NCBI GenBank assembly: GCA_001414485.1
Contig: LLEY01000068.1
Span: 124,001-188,000 of the forward strand
From: Calycina herbarum
Taxonomy: Eukaryota > Ascomycota > Leotiomycetes > Helotiales > Pezizellaceae
DNA: 64,000 nt
Direction of reading: 5' to 3'
Each line of letters opens with the position of its first letter. Positions within the stretch are counted from its first letter, which is position 1. Made by a program: the position numbers and the translations under genes. The notes beneath the pieces were generated by a model. The model searched no databases, had not been told where the DNA came from, and saw only the letters and a program-made list of their open reading frames with translations. Below, piece by piece: positions 31,503 to 44,300 of this stretch.

Positions 31503-34500
31503 CAAAATCAAGAGATGAAAGACTTCAAAAAAGAACTTGGCAAAGTTGAAATGTATATAAATTGGGTCTCTTCAACCTTTTGTTTGCTCATCATGTCTAT
31601 AAAATCCCGAGAGTTGAGTCTCTTGGGTGAAGAACAATAAGGTTGACACTTGATCGCCGCACTGCCTCATTCATCATTTTAAACTTTTGATGATCATTCG
31701 GGGAGATCCAAACAACTCATCGGTACATCAAACTCGAATTACAGCTGAAAGACATCTCTTTGAAATAAAGACCAGTTTGACTCCAAGTGTACCCAATGCC
31801 GGAAACCAACAGAAAGATGATAGCCACCAAAGTCGATGATTGCCAAAGAACCACAGTCCACTTCCACTTCCCACTTGGAGCATGAATTGATGTGTGCCCG
31901 TCCCAGGAGATTCCTCAACTTCACCGCAACTTCCGTCACGCCCACCTTTCACTTGAGAGGAAAACCCTTCTGCTCATCATATTTTCTATCACCGCTGTTT
32001 CGATCTACTCCCCACTTTCGCATCATTATACACCATCTCCTCATGCCCCAAAACATTATTTCAACTGCCACACATTGTTCTCTCCGGAAATCATTCATGC
32101 TATAGTTCCAACTCCCTCAATGTTCCCTGAGTCCCACGTCCATCCCGCTGTTCTGAGAATCGAAACCACGGGAAGAGCTGATCTCAAAGAAACAGAAACC
32201 ATTCGAAAAGACCAAAAATAGGATGCGGGTGCGTTCTTTTGAGGGAGATGTACAGAAAGAGAGGATCACAATGCGGGGAAGACTCTACAGCGTTTCGTCC
32301 GGTAAAGGAATAGTGACAAGTTTAGAATCTCATCAAGCCATTGGCGAAGACCGAACCATCAAGGGAAGGGGGTTGACATGACAAGTGTAGCCTGATCAAA
32401 AGGGTGTTTCGCCTGATGAAATGCATCATGTAGAATCCACCTGTCAACCTGTCAAAATGGCCCCAACCCATCTTGGAGGCTCTTTATTTAGACTCGTGCA
32501 CCCATGGACACCAGGAGTTTCGTTGCATTTTGCGTCGAGTTGGAGTTTCCATCCAAAGCAGAGAGATCGGACCATACACAACCCAGCAAAGATCGGACCA
32601 GATCAATTGGGATTCCGGTAAACCAGACATCCGAAAAGCGGGATGACTTCATACGGACATTTTGCTGTATTTGTATTTGGAAACCCTAGAGAAGGCCACA
32701 AGGTGCTATTTTTGGGGTGGGTTTGAAGTGTGTGCTGTATAGAAAAATGATGAGGCTATTGCTGTTTCGAAGATTTGGCTGGGTTTCAGGAAGCGACCAC
32801 GAGGCTGATACATCGGGGTAGAGCATTAGCGATATGCGGGAGAGCTCTTAGCTAGTGTTTGTGCATTTTCCATGGGCGAACCTGTTGGATGGAAACGTTG
32901 ACATGTTTACAGTCGTCTAAACTTTGTTTCCTTCAACTGGAAATAAGATTTGGACGCCGCTTTAAAATATCAGAATATGCCGAGCTTCTTCAGGGACGGG
33001 GTTTATACCGTACAGGAACAGCGTTGCATATGCTGAACTTGCAAGGAAAGATCGTTTGAGCAGATAAGAACACCTCCCTTCTCATCTTACATCAGCTCGG
33101 ATGTAAGGATATGAAATTTAAACCAATTATACAAGCTGGGGATTGCACAAGCTGGGAATTGCATTCTGTCGAGAGACTCGTCATCGGGTGAAGATTTCCC
33201 CCGCGCCTAAACCCCCTCTTTTGCTTCTCACCACCACATTGGGCTGCAAGGTTACATTTCTCCTGTGGGATGCCAATTGCCCCTATCTCTCTCAAGCCTC
33301 AACGGTTACAATAACCTTTTGTACAACGCCACCAATATTTTCGACATTAGGTGGTCCAAGGATGTCCATTCGGATAATTTGTTTGCGTTGTGGGGTTGCA
33401 ATGTTCTTTGCATCGCACGGCAGAAGGAATGCTGTAACCTGTCATCTTTGATAGGGCCCAGGAGAATGGCTCCGAGAAGAAGGAGGTAGGAACGAGCGGT
33501 CTGCCATATAATACCTAACATATGTTCAATATACAATCGTTGGGGAAAGCCTTGGAAATGGCGCGTGAAACCCTCGCTGCTTACTGTAGTGAAATCGAAC
33601 AAAAAAGACGCCTCGTTTGGAAGCATAAAATACAAAGAGAGGCTGAGACAGGGATTCCGATGCGTTGTTGAATATCAAGGAAATTCAAATATTGCCGACA
33701 GGAAGCTACTGGTATATGGTATTGCGGTGTCCCAATACGGATTAGTCGTAGGTGGCAAAACTCCATCAGAGTGAACGTATCCCCGGGACTCTGCAGATCG
33801 ATACTTAATATGGAGATCGTATTTACACCTTATTTCGATCTCTGACTAACCCAGATTTTGGGTCGTTGGATTCGGCATCTTTTCATGAGGCTCATATGCC
33901 TCTGTGCTGCTGTTCTATGTGGTCAATACATTCCGTTGTAGATTTTCCGTTTCCGGCAGTTCGAATTTTGTCTCCAAAGTATGGCTCCGGAGTGTTTTAC
34001 CACATAATTTCTCTCCAGGAAACATGATCGACGGGCACCATGTGGCTCAAGTTCTCCAAGGGTCCAACTGACTCGATGGTAAGATCACCCGATCCAATCT
34101 GGCGACCTTGCTGTCCTTCTTCGAAGATCCGGAACATGGTGAAATCTCCGAGCGGAAAAACCTCGCTGCCCCCGTTCATCAAATTTTGGCTGCGCTGCTT
34201 GCGCACACCGCGGCTTGTGCCATGTTTTCAAACCTTGAATTTGCTAAATGAGCTACCGTTCAGACACCGTGCCCGGCTTGAGTTTCTCGGTTAGGCACAG
34301 CGTTGCAACTAAACTCGGAACGGTATATAAAAGACGTTGATATAGGTGGGTCGGCGGTAAGGGGGTCTTAAATAAGTCGATGGCCGGCGCAAGAGCGCTT
34401 CAAACCTGGAACCTGTGAAAGTCATAAGGGCCACTTACTTCGTACGAGTCGGGTATCCAGAAAAGCATCAATGCATGCCCCTTTATCCTTTGAATATTCA

Positions 34501-37500
34501 CAGGGTTTGTTTCCAAAGTTTGGTGAAAATTAAATTTACTTAGCCCCATGTAGAAGCGGTTTTGGGAATGGAAAAATGGCGATGAAGATTCAAAAGGTGA
34601 TGAACTTTATTCTTGCCTCTGAAACTGGGCGGTCTGTGAATCTTGTCAATGAAGTTCGTCTTGCCCCAGGATTTAGAATGGCTTGAAAAATACCTTTGGC
34701 TGATGTGGCACACGATTCGAAATGTCCTTCAAGTCCTTGCTTCTCTGCTGAGAATTAATCCTTGTGAACATCATGATCCAATATATGCATATAATATCGA
34801 CCCGAGCCTCCCTTGCGCATGTCGGATTCCAGAAAGTCAACCGCCCCTCGCGTAGTAAAGATTTCTCTTACTTTGGAAAGTACATGTCGTGTAACGAGTT
34901 TGATTGAGTTGTATGGTAGAGTATGATATTGGCACACATAAACGCTTTGATAAGGCAAGAATGGACCAGTGCTTTTGGGGGTTGTCGCGGGATTAACTTC
35001 CATTTACGGATGCCTGCAGCAAGGAGAATGAGGTTTGCAGCGCCTTGTCATCATGGGAACAAAGTGTTGCCCAAGCCATCAGTAACACCAGTTACTGGAC
35101 AAGCACTCCGTACCCCACAAGGACACACGAGCAGTAAGTAAACGTTCAAACCATCGAGCTCGACAGCTCTTGCGACATGAAATACGATTTTCTTGAATGT
35201 TGGGGAGAATGGAGCTCTTAACATCAAGCTTATGCCTTGAGTGGGGTGAGGAAACAGCCCTTGTAATTGAGAAGATCTCTCCAATGGGAGATGAGCAATT
35301 CTTCATGATGACGACGTGTAATTTACCTGTCGGGAGGTGAGTTTATCGCCAGTTGAATTTTGGACCAGTCGAAGTGGAGGAAAATGAGATGACCCGGAAT
35401 CGGAAATTCGGAATCTTCATGGCTTTAGCCAGAGGCCCTGGACAGTGATCTACAGATCTCAGGATGCCCACGGGGGCCCCAGTCACCTTTTACCTCGAAC
35501 CTGGGCGACCGCACGGGCTGGTTTGGTGTGTTGAAATTGTGATGCTCAAGAACAAAGTCAAGACGAAGAAGATGTGCTTAGACCGTCGCCGGAGTTTCGT
35601 AAGCATCTCAAGCTCTCAGCCACGAGCCTCTCAATCATCATCTCCGAGATGTTTCTCTATTGGGAATTCCACCACTGACTGGATGACTCCACGAGCCGCC
35701 AGGCTAGATTCCGTCCACCACCACCATCTGCAACTGGCTTCTTCTGGTCACAGAGTGCCCCTTGGGCGGTATTGCCCTTGTCCGGTGAGTATCCACCATT
35801 TACCACTGCCCGCCTAGTGATCCTCATCACACACTGTGCATTGCGGCGAGATCAACCTTGCCTTCGTTCCTCAAGGCCCTGTCAACGCCGCATCCGAAGT
35901 TCTTGCCGTGGGCAGCACCGCATCGAATGAGCAAGGAAAAGGCGCCGAGTGCCTAACACCTGAGGCACCAGCGAGATGGTCGACGTCGCTGATTAGAGGG
36001 GCTCAGAGAGGGTTCGCCCATGGTGCAACTCGTGGAGATTTCGATGGGGCCAGCGATCAACACGGCGCAGCAGAAGTTTCTGGACACGGCATTTCGATTT
36101 TACTACCGGGAGGGAACAGTCTCCTTCTGAGCACGATGCAGCAGAACAATGAAGATGGCGGAGTCGAATAACGTCGAAGAAATGCGATTGGTGATCGGTT
36201 GATGGCATCTTGGATGTGGCTCTGAAGAACGGTAAACCAATATTCTGGAAGTTCAGCTGGCTTTCACGCCAACGACCAATACGGTTTAGTGGACGTGCAA
36301 GCGAGCGGTCAATCCTTTCGGGCAACGGCCTCGAGCGGGAAACTTCCACTTTTCAAGGGTTTCCATGAATCCAGATGAACGCCTCTCAGCCATGCGGGAG
36401 ATGATGCTCTCCACCGCAGGCGACACTCGCACTCCGTCCGTATTCGTAAGGGACAGGAGGAGACAGACACTTGTCTAGAAAAATGGGTTAAGGTTAAACC
36501 TGACAATGATAACACAGTAATCTTTCTTTCTAACAATTTTCGGCCTTGTTTTTAATCTGTATAGCCCATTCAAGAGGACCCTAAAACCAACCAAGCTCCA
36601 ACTTGGCTGATGGAAGGTTACTGCTAGAGGCTAGACTAGACACGGGAGATTCCCAAGGGCCAAGCCATTAGCTTCCAACTACTCCGTAAATCTCACAATG
36701 CAAAAGGAGAGGAACTTGACAGCGATGCAATTACAAAACTAACAACAATCTCAATTCGGAGACATAGATATCACCAGAACACGGCGGCGATCAAAGGCCC
36801 CGTGTGTTACATTGATGAACCGTACGTAGCCCGTGAACGCTGCATCGTCGAGTTTCAACCTTCAACAACTCCGGCCGCGGCGTGCTCGCAAGGCAAGGCA
36901 AGCAAGCCTCTGACACTGTGGGACTGCAGCATCTACCGCGGCGCACCACTCCGTTCTCTTAAGGGTCTTAAGAGGAGCGTGGAAGGAAAGAAGCCAAAAC
37001 CAGAACAAATTGGATTTGAAGGAAAGGAAAAGGCAAAAGAAAAGAATGAAGACGAAATTTACAGTATTGCTTTCAAACTTGTATATTGTACGAATAATGT
37101 CTTCCTCAGGCCGCGCCTACTCAGCCGTGCAAGAGAGCCACAGAAACTGCGTGCCCGCCTCGTGGCTTCACCAACCTTTCCCACCCGGCGGTGGACAAGC
37201 CAGGTGAGTGGCTACCAGTCACGACCCTCGAGGTCAGCCTGGGTCCCGCCTTGTTCTCCCTTTACCTGTCAGACACTGGATCTGCGTACCCGAGCTCCAA
37301 GGATCAGCATGGCGCTTTTAGCTCATCGCTGGTGGCACATGGAAGGACATGCATGCATGGGGGATGGGGGGACGTGGAACATCAACCGCAAACGGCTACA
37401 GTTGGCCCAGGGTGGTGGGGAAGAGGTGGAGTGCAGGTGTTGGTGTTGGGTGCTTTTCCAAGGGAAAAAGGGGGAGAGGAAAAAGAGTGGAGGAGGGGAG

Positions 37501-40147
37501 CGAAGCGACAAGGGTAGCCGACGATGCGATGCTGACTGACCATGGATGATCTCAGGGGTCCAGGAGCCGAAGGCTCGTGTGCAGAGCGAGTGGGAGTGGG
37601 AGTGGGACAAAAGAATCAAAACAAGAGGGACAACGGATGACAGCGCTGCATGGAGGCTTCTTGGCTGATTCCAAAGAGAGACAGAAAGGAGCGAGCGAGC
37701 GTCGCTCAGACTCCTTCCTTTGCAGCAAAGTGATGTCCCGGCAGGCGCTGCCGGAGCCTGTCCTTCGTAGATTACGGTCGGTTACGCCTCCAAATGCGAG
37801 TCTGCGACGACGAAACCACGAAAATCTCGAAAGGGCAGCGTCATGAGACAAGCGAAGCGAGCTGGCACGAACGATGTAGCTTTGCCCACGAAATTTGGAC
37901 TCAATTCCCGGCCTGAAGGAAGGGTCTACCAGAACAGAAACAACAACCAAACACGAGGTTTTGGTACAGTACTTACCTCCGTGCCAGCCAAGTCCTGGAC
38001 ATCAACTCCAGAGATCGACTATCAACCACTTTTACCGACGACTCGTGGGGGCACGTCACCATTTCCTGCAAGCTGCTGGCGGAGGTGTTGTCGAAATAAC
38101 AATTTCCCCTCAAGCAACATCCCGCCCATCTTTGCGTCGGCACCGATCCAACGGTAGCAGAGCATGGCCTTCCTGCTTTCGACGGCCCGCTCAGCGTGGT
38201 TGACAGAAGCAAGAAGCCACCAGACTGTGGGCAAAATCGTACTGTGTACTGGGTGGCAGCGTTCTAGGCCAAAAACGACATGCAAATCGCATGTCACAAC
38301 CTCAAAATGGCCACGATCGACAGGACAACAACGCCTCCCACGGTTGGGCTTGCCTTGCCTTTGATGTTGGCTGCAAGACGAGAGTACGAGATTTTAGACT
38401 CGACGGGTGGGAACCGTATTAGCGTATTCAATATTCCAGAATGGACCATACCGCAAGTATGATTGTGTACAGAGTAAGTACTCGACTTTCTTTTGAACCC
38501 TCTGAAATAAACCTTTATTTTTTATTTTTAAATATATTTATTTTTTATTTTTTGGGGAATTGCAAAAGCAGCAAAAGGTTTGGTGAGGAGGGTGGTGGTA
38601 CGCAGTTAGTGCTGCATTACCACCACCACCTCAACCACCATCACCTGCACGCCGCTGCATCAATCTTTTGGCCGGGCCTGGCGCCGCTGAACTTCTGACG
38701 AGACTTTGCATTTGCGCACCACCAAGGTATCCCTGCCACTTATCATCCCAACCTTGAATTATCACGGGCCTTTGACCGTCCAAGCGAGCCACCCTACAGA
38801 CGCCCATCCGGCGATCCTTGGGGGGTTGATGGAACTGGGAACGAGAGACAGACGAAGGGCATTTCATCTCATCTGTGACGCTGCTTCTTCCCTTCCAAAC
38901 AATGCTGTTGTCGAGCCACACCTTTGTTATTCATTTCGAAATTACCGAGTACGCGGCCAGATCCTACGAGACAAGTGTCCCATTTTCCCATATCAACTCC
39001 GCACCCACCAAGCGGTGGCAAGCCCGGTGACGAGCAAGAAAGAAAAACAGAAACGGCGTTCGTATGGCATGGCATTGGCGTAGCATGGAAACCCACCCAG
39101 CAGTAAAACCACTGCACGAAAAACAGCTTTTTCCAGAGGGGACCATTCCTGTTGCATCCCAGGAAAAGACTAAAATTAAGCTGTTCCACACCACCCCTTT
39201 CGAGCTCTTGCCAGGAAAGCATAAATCGTCGAAGAATCACAACATTTGCCGGCCGGGCCAAAGCACCAAAGCTAAGTAAGTACAGGTTGCAGGCAGATCC
39301 CACCTCCACATCAGCATCAGAGCTTCCGTCACCCTCGTCTTTTTACGTCTCATGTACGCCCCCTGGCTGGTTGTCAGAAACCTTGACCAAACATCTCGAG
39401 GGCCAGTTGAGGTGACAGGCAGGGAAGGCCTGCCAAACCTGAGAAAACTCACGCCTTGAACGGCTTATGCTCCGAAGCACTTCTGCATTGAACAAGCATT
39501 CCACCCCCCCTAGCCCCGTCTTCGGGGTCTGGTCTCCCTCCACAGCGGATACCATTCAACGGCCCATCCAGGAGGCATTGACAGGCTTCCACCCCCGTGG
39601 AAACCCCTTATTCCTTAACCCCCTCGGGCATCCTAGACATCGTCGTCTGCTCCACCAGAACTCAACAGCAAAGTGACTCGAATCACGATGCAATGCGGCG
39701 AAGGCTAGTCAGTATCAGGCGGATTCAGGCCCGTTGATGCTCCGAAGTACCCTGCTAATGGAGTCTTATTGCACCCACCTTGGGGCATCAGAAAAGTCAC
39801 ACCTAGGACCGGCCCACCCAATTTGTGAGGGCATTGTCACTTGGTACTGCTGGGATCTGAATGGTGGATTTACACTTGATCGCCCACCCACACTGCATTC
39901 GGGAGATCTGATAAATATCGTCAATCCCTCGCGCACCTCTTGAAGCCTTGCATTCGCAGGCGTATCCAACAACTACAACCGGAACGAGACTTTAGAAACA
40001 TATCGACACAACCAAAAATTAATAACTTAATCGTATCACTGTCACTCAACACTACCATTACTCCATCTTCCTCGACTTAGCAAGCAATCAACCCCACGAT
40101 CGACTCTACAGTCAACTACTCACCGCCATCGAAATCAAATCCGGGTC
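31503..40147. other. 8.6-kb gene-free stretch upstream of the mtfA-like gene
   Basis: No frame here has convincing fungal coding character with proper introns. Frames up to 245 codons exist (36802-37539), but their composition (many Cys, Trp, Arg) looks random. The part from about 35.4 to 39.9 kb is GC-richer than typical intergenic sequence nearby. A short AT island lies at about 38505-38560. The last ~150 bp have the C/A-rich look of a 5' leader. It contains the longer copy of a dispersed repeat (39334-39560). Possible contents are a long promoter or 5' UTR with upstream introns, or non-coding transcripts. Confidence 0.45.
39334..39560. repeat. Better-preserved copy of the dispersed repeat at 17643-17754
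   Basis: Blocks around ACGTCTCATGTACGCCCCCT, TTGTCAGAAACCTTG, GTCTGGTCTCC and GATACCATTCAAC occur in the same order as in the other copy. This copy keeps more C and G at the differing positions. Its identity as a transposon or other element is unknown. Confidence 0.6.
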
Positions 40148-41321
40148 ATGAACCTCTCTAGTCTTGTGCACGCTGGTAGACATCAAGCCGAACAACAACA
40201 GTTCCAACCATATCCTAATCGACCTCACCAAATCATGTCTTCCTCATTGGTAGCAAACCCATACAACACTGCTCAACCAATCTCGCAGAATCAGACCTAC
40301 AGCTACGTAACAGCACCACAACCTCCTCCATCGCCACCGGTCGACGAGACTTCGAAATGCTCTTTGCCTTCCATCTCGAGTCTTCTTGGTTTGGCTGATG
40401 GATCAAGTCCTCAAGAGCAGGCACAACAACCAACTCCACAACAGTCAGGTAAGAAAACAAACCCAAAATTTGGTTGATAATACCAAGCTCACATTCTTAG
40501 GACCACCTTCAGTCAAGAGTGATTACAGACCAGGTTCAGCGCATCAACAGCAACAACAATATGGCCCTTCTCCTTCCATGAGTACTCGCAATGTTCTCCC
40601 ACCAACCCCGCCAATGCAAGCCGAGTCATTCGATGGTCGTCAATCTCCAGGTGCTGGGTCTAGTTCAGGTTACTCTGTCGCTTCTGCTCCAAGTTATTAC
40701 TTCAGTCCCTCGGTCTCCGCGATTAACAACGTTGAACCTCACACTCAGAGGCAACAAATTCCAAATATGCCTCAAAGAAGAGTTTCCATGCCTGGTCAAT
40801 CAATGGCCTACACCCAACCACCCTTCAACAACTCCCAATACAACATGTCACCTAGTCAGCAATCAATGAGCTCTTATTATTCGAGCCCAATGCAAGCCGC
40901 ACCACAGCAATCCCAGATCTCCGGGCTTTACTACCAACGGCCTCTTCCTCAGGTATGTTCCGTTGTCAACCATTTCCCCGGAATGTCCACTAATAACCAA
41001 CAGCAATTCCCTCCATCATTAATGCCAGTCTCTGTAACTCTCACTCCATCTTCGGGAAATAATCCATGGCAACACCATCACTATATTTCGCCTTCTTCTG
41101 TGGCATCTTTCCCTCAATCCCAGGATCGATACATCTGCCAAACCTGCAACAAAGCTTTCTCTCGTCCATCCAGTCTCAGAATCCACTCTCACTCGCATAC
41201 CGGGGAGAAGCCATTCAAGTGCCCACATCAAGGGTGTGGAAAGGCTTTCAGCGTCCGAAGCAACATGAAGCGACACGAACGTGGCTGCCATAGCTTCGAG
41301 GGTAGTGTCTCGATAGTCTGA
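40148..41321 (+). CDS. mtfA: MtfA-like C2H2 regulator of development and secondary metabolism
   Basis: Three exons, 40148-40448, 40501-40952 and 41004-41321, give 356 residues. The N-terminus (MNLSSLVHAG) and the block SKCSLPSISSLLGLADGSS match the conserved N-terminal features of Aspergillus MtfA. The middle is Q/S/P-rich and disordered. Two C-terminal C2H2 fingers follow: YICQTCNKAFSRPSSLRIH (Cys296, Cys299, His312) and FKCPHQGCGKAFSVRSNMKR (Cys324, Cys329, His342), joined by a TGEKPF linker. In aspergilli MtfA affects mycotoxin production and sporulation; a role here is inferred. Intron 2 is 51 bp, in frame and free of stops, so its retention would add 17 residues. Confidence 0.88.
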
Positions 41322-44300
41322 AGCTACGGCCCCCAAAAACTCGGGACGACGGATCGACATCTCGATCTCCTAATGTATAAAATACAATGTCTCCTTGAGC
41401 TCACATATCATATTGCGTTCCTCGTGGCAATACTGGCTACTTCTACATACTTGCTATTTTCTTTTTTGTTTTTACAGTCAAAGCATATTTCTTGTCAATA
41501 CAATCATTGGGTGGGCGTTTGGTGGATAATACATACATCCGGTGGATAGCATTTACATCGGCGTTTAATGGACTCTTTTGATTCCTCATGGCTATTTTGG
41601 GCCCGAGATGGTGGTGGGATGGGGATCTGGAGTGGATGATCTCTGATGACACGATGGGATAGAAGCACAAGATTTTTCAATGATGGGAGTCATGATTTAG
41701 GAGGATGTCACAACATTCGTTCCATGTGGGGTGGAGAATTGGATGGGGGGGTGTGCAGTATCAGTGTGTGCGTACGACTCTTTGCAACCAAAGAGCGAAT
41801 TGGCAGGGAAGAATCTGTATCAAATGTAAAAATTAATCTAACGTCAATCAAACAATTAAAAATTACCCAACACAAATCCTACGTTCCTGTTTATTGCCTT
41901 GACGATTTCTTTCCTCTTTCTATATATTGGCCTTGTTGCGACTTCTTTGCCTTGCGTTTCCTTATCTCTGCCTTTTTTGATAGCTGAAGAGATGTAGTTG
42001 CGGGTTTCGGGAGCACACATGCTTCTACCGTACATGCACATGAACTCCCTTTAATTTATTACTCGCCTACGCCTCCGTTAATTAAATACCAACCAACCAA
42101 CGTCCCTTCTCGGCCGCATCAACCGATTTTGAGTACTCGGTTGTACGGGTGAAAAGGTAGTTTTTGGCTTCCCAATTAATAGGGTGACATCGAGATAGGA
42201 TGGGGGGAGTCTCAATTGGTATTTAGCCTCCATCCCACGCTACTCGTCGTTGCTTTTTTTTCCCTGGCTTGCGAATGTGGTGGAATGTGAGGATGGGTAT
42301 CTAGGGGACGACGCAGCTTAAAGGAGGGTATCAGGCAACCGTTTGACGACGATTCTTTATAGGTTGGGCTTTTGAAATGGATAAATGGGTTTCTTGTTTA
42401 ATTCGTTGGTTGGATGGTTCTTTTTTTTTATTGAACACCAACTTTATGTCCGCTTTGAGGGTTTACCAGTTTGCTCATGTCAGCACTTTATAATTAGGAC
42501 GTGGTGTCGGTGAGGAAGGGAGGATTGGATTATGACCTGGTACATAAGTAGAGTGTGTTCATGCAGCTTGATAATTAATGATAGATTGCAATTCATATAT
42601 CCTTATCGCGATCTACATCTGTTCTCCACCACGAGAATCTCACCAGGTGTGCGTCTTCATTTAACTAGCCCGCTGCATTCCTTGATCTGGAGATAGGTTA
42701 GTCAGAAGGGTAAAATTTCAAAAGCGGAAATTTCCCACGTGATGCAAAGTCACGTTTCTCTCAACCGTTCACATTTATCAAAGAAGATCAAGAAGCAAGG
42801 GAATGGACGAGACGCAATCAGATGACAGGTTCAGAAATTCTATGCTTTAATCCCCTCGCTGGCTTAGTGTTGCAAGTTTTTACGCCAACACCTTTTCCAA
42901 CCATCGTGCCTCACAACCCAAGTTCTGGGACCAAGCATACCCCAAGTCGGTTCCAAAATTCAGATTTTCGCGAATAAAGCGGATTCATGCAGCCTTATAT
43001 TCGCTTCTTTGCGGTGTTCAATAATATACTGGGTGATATAGGAATTAGACATATGTTCGTTTCGATGCTGTTTTGATATTTGGTGTATCCCCTCAGATGC
43101 TGCAGTGAACATTGTGGGTCACTGTACCAAGGGGTGGTTCTCGCTTAGTATTGGGGGTTCAGCGGTGCCTAAGATTAGGTGGGATTTCCCTGACTTCTTT
43201 CGTGTCGATGGAAGGTGGATTGAATTACTCTTCGAATATGTGGATAATGAGTTTGGGGATCGAGAAATGTAATGTATTTTGGAGGTTTCTGACTCGCTGC
43301 ATTTAATTGTATGTGGGTTTGCAAGGGGCGTGTTAGGCGATCCCTAATACGATAGCGAATAGCATTAATATACTCTCTTTAATTTGGGGGTTGGGAAGAA
43401 CGTGTGTCCGATGCAAAATCTCTACTTATTTAGTATACGGGGAGTAAACTGCAGGGAAGTAAATAATCGCAATGATTTGCAAAAGCCCTGTGTGATTCAA
43501 AGTTACGGCACGTACGCTGTGTATATTTCATCTGATATCATCTCTAAAGCTTGTCAATATACCTATTTCCGTACACATGATATCCATTGTCCAACGCATA
43601 CACTATCATCCCATCTCGTTGCTATTTGTAGGTCACCTACCAGTATTTGCAAAGAAGAGAACAATGCGCAGCGTGCAAGAAAAAGCGTAAGTATCATCTC
43701 ATGATCTCATCATTAAACTTTGACTCGTCCGATCCATTGGGAAGGAAAGATCAGCACAACTACCGCTGTCATTCTCGTTCCAAGACGTTTTGAAGATCTT
43801 GGGGCTGGTTTCGGGGTTTCGTTGTGTCAGAGAGTTGAGGGGGGCATTGAAGAAAGAATACCCATCCTTGGATCATTGATCAACGACGGGATGATATTTT
43901 TACTCTTGCATTGATGTTCATATGTGTTGATGATCCGGATCACGGATCATGGCGAGTGCCTGAAATGCCAAAAATTGTGCGACTTTGGTTGTGGTGAGTC
44001 TTCTGATGATTGAGCCGCGTCGGATGGGTGCCCGTTGTTGGGAATGAGTGGGATGTTAAGAGTTTCGGGATGCGTGGGGGGTTTTTATTTTACCTGTATG
44101 GTTTGAATAATCCAAGAGTTATAACGTCGAACCAAGGTTGAAGATTGACAAATCATCCTTTTATGATGTGTTATTGGATGAACAACCCACGAGGATTATT
44201 GAAATATCATCCATCCTGTTCAATAAGAGTTGCCCTCCGCAATTATCCTAGGCTTTCTTATGATTTCCAAGATCACCCCACAACCTTAAAGGTAGTCTGT

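Noticed and set aside
36802..37539. Plus-strand open frame of 245 codons
   Set aside because: Composition is rich in Cys, Trp, Arg and low-complexity Gly/Lys, and there is no domain, signal peptide or intron pattern. It lies in a GC-richer stretch where long chance frames are expected.
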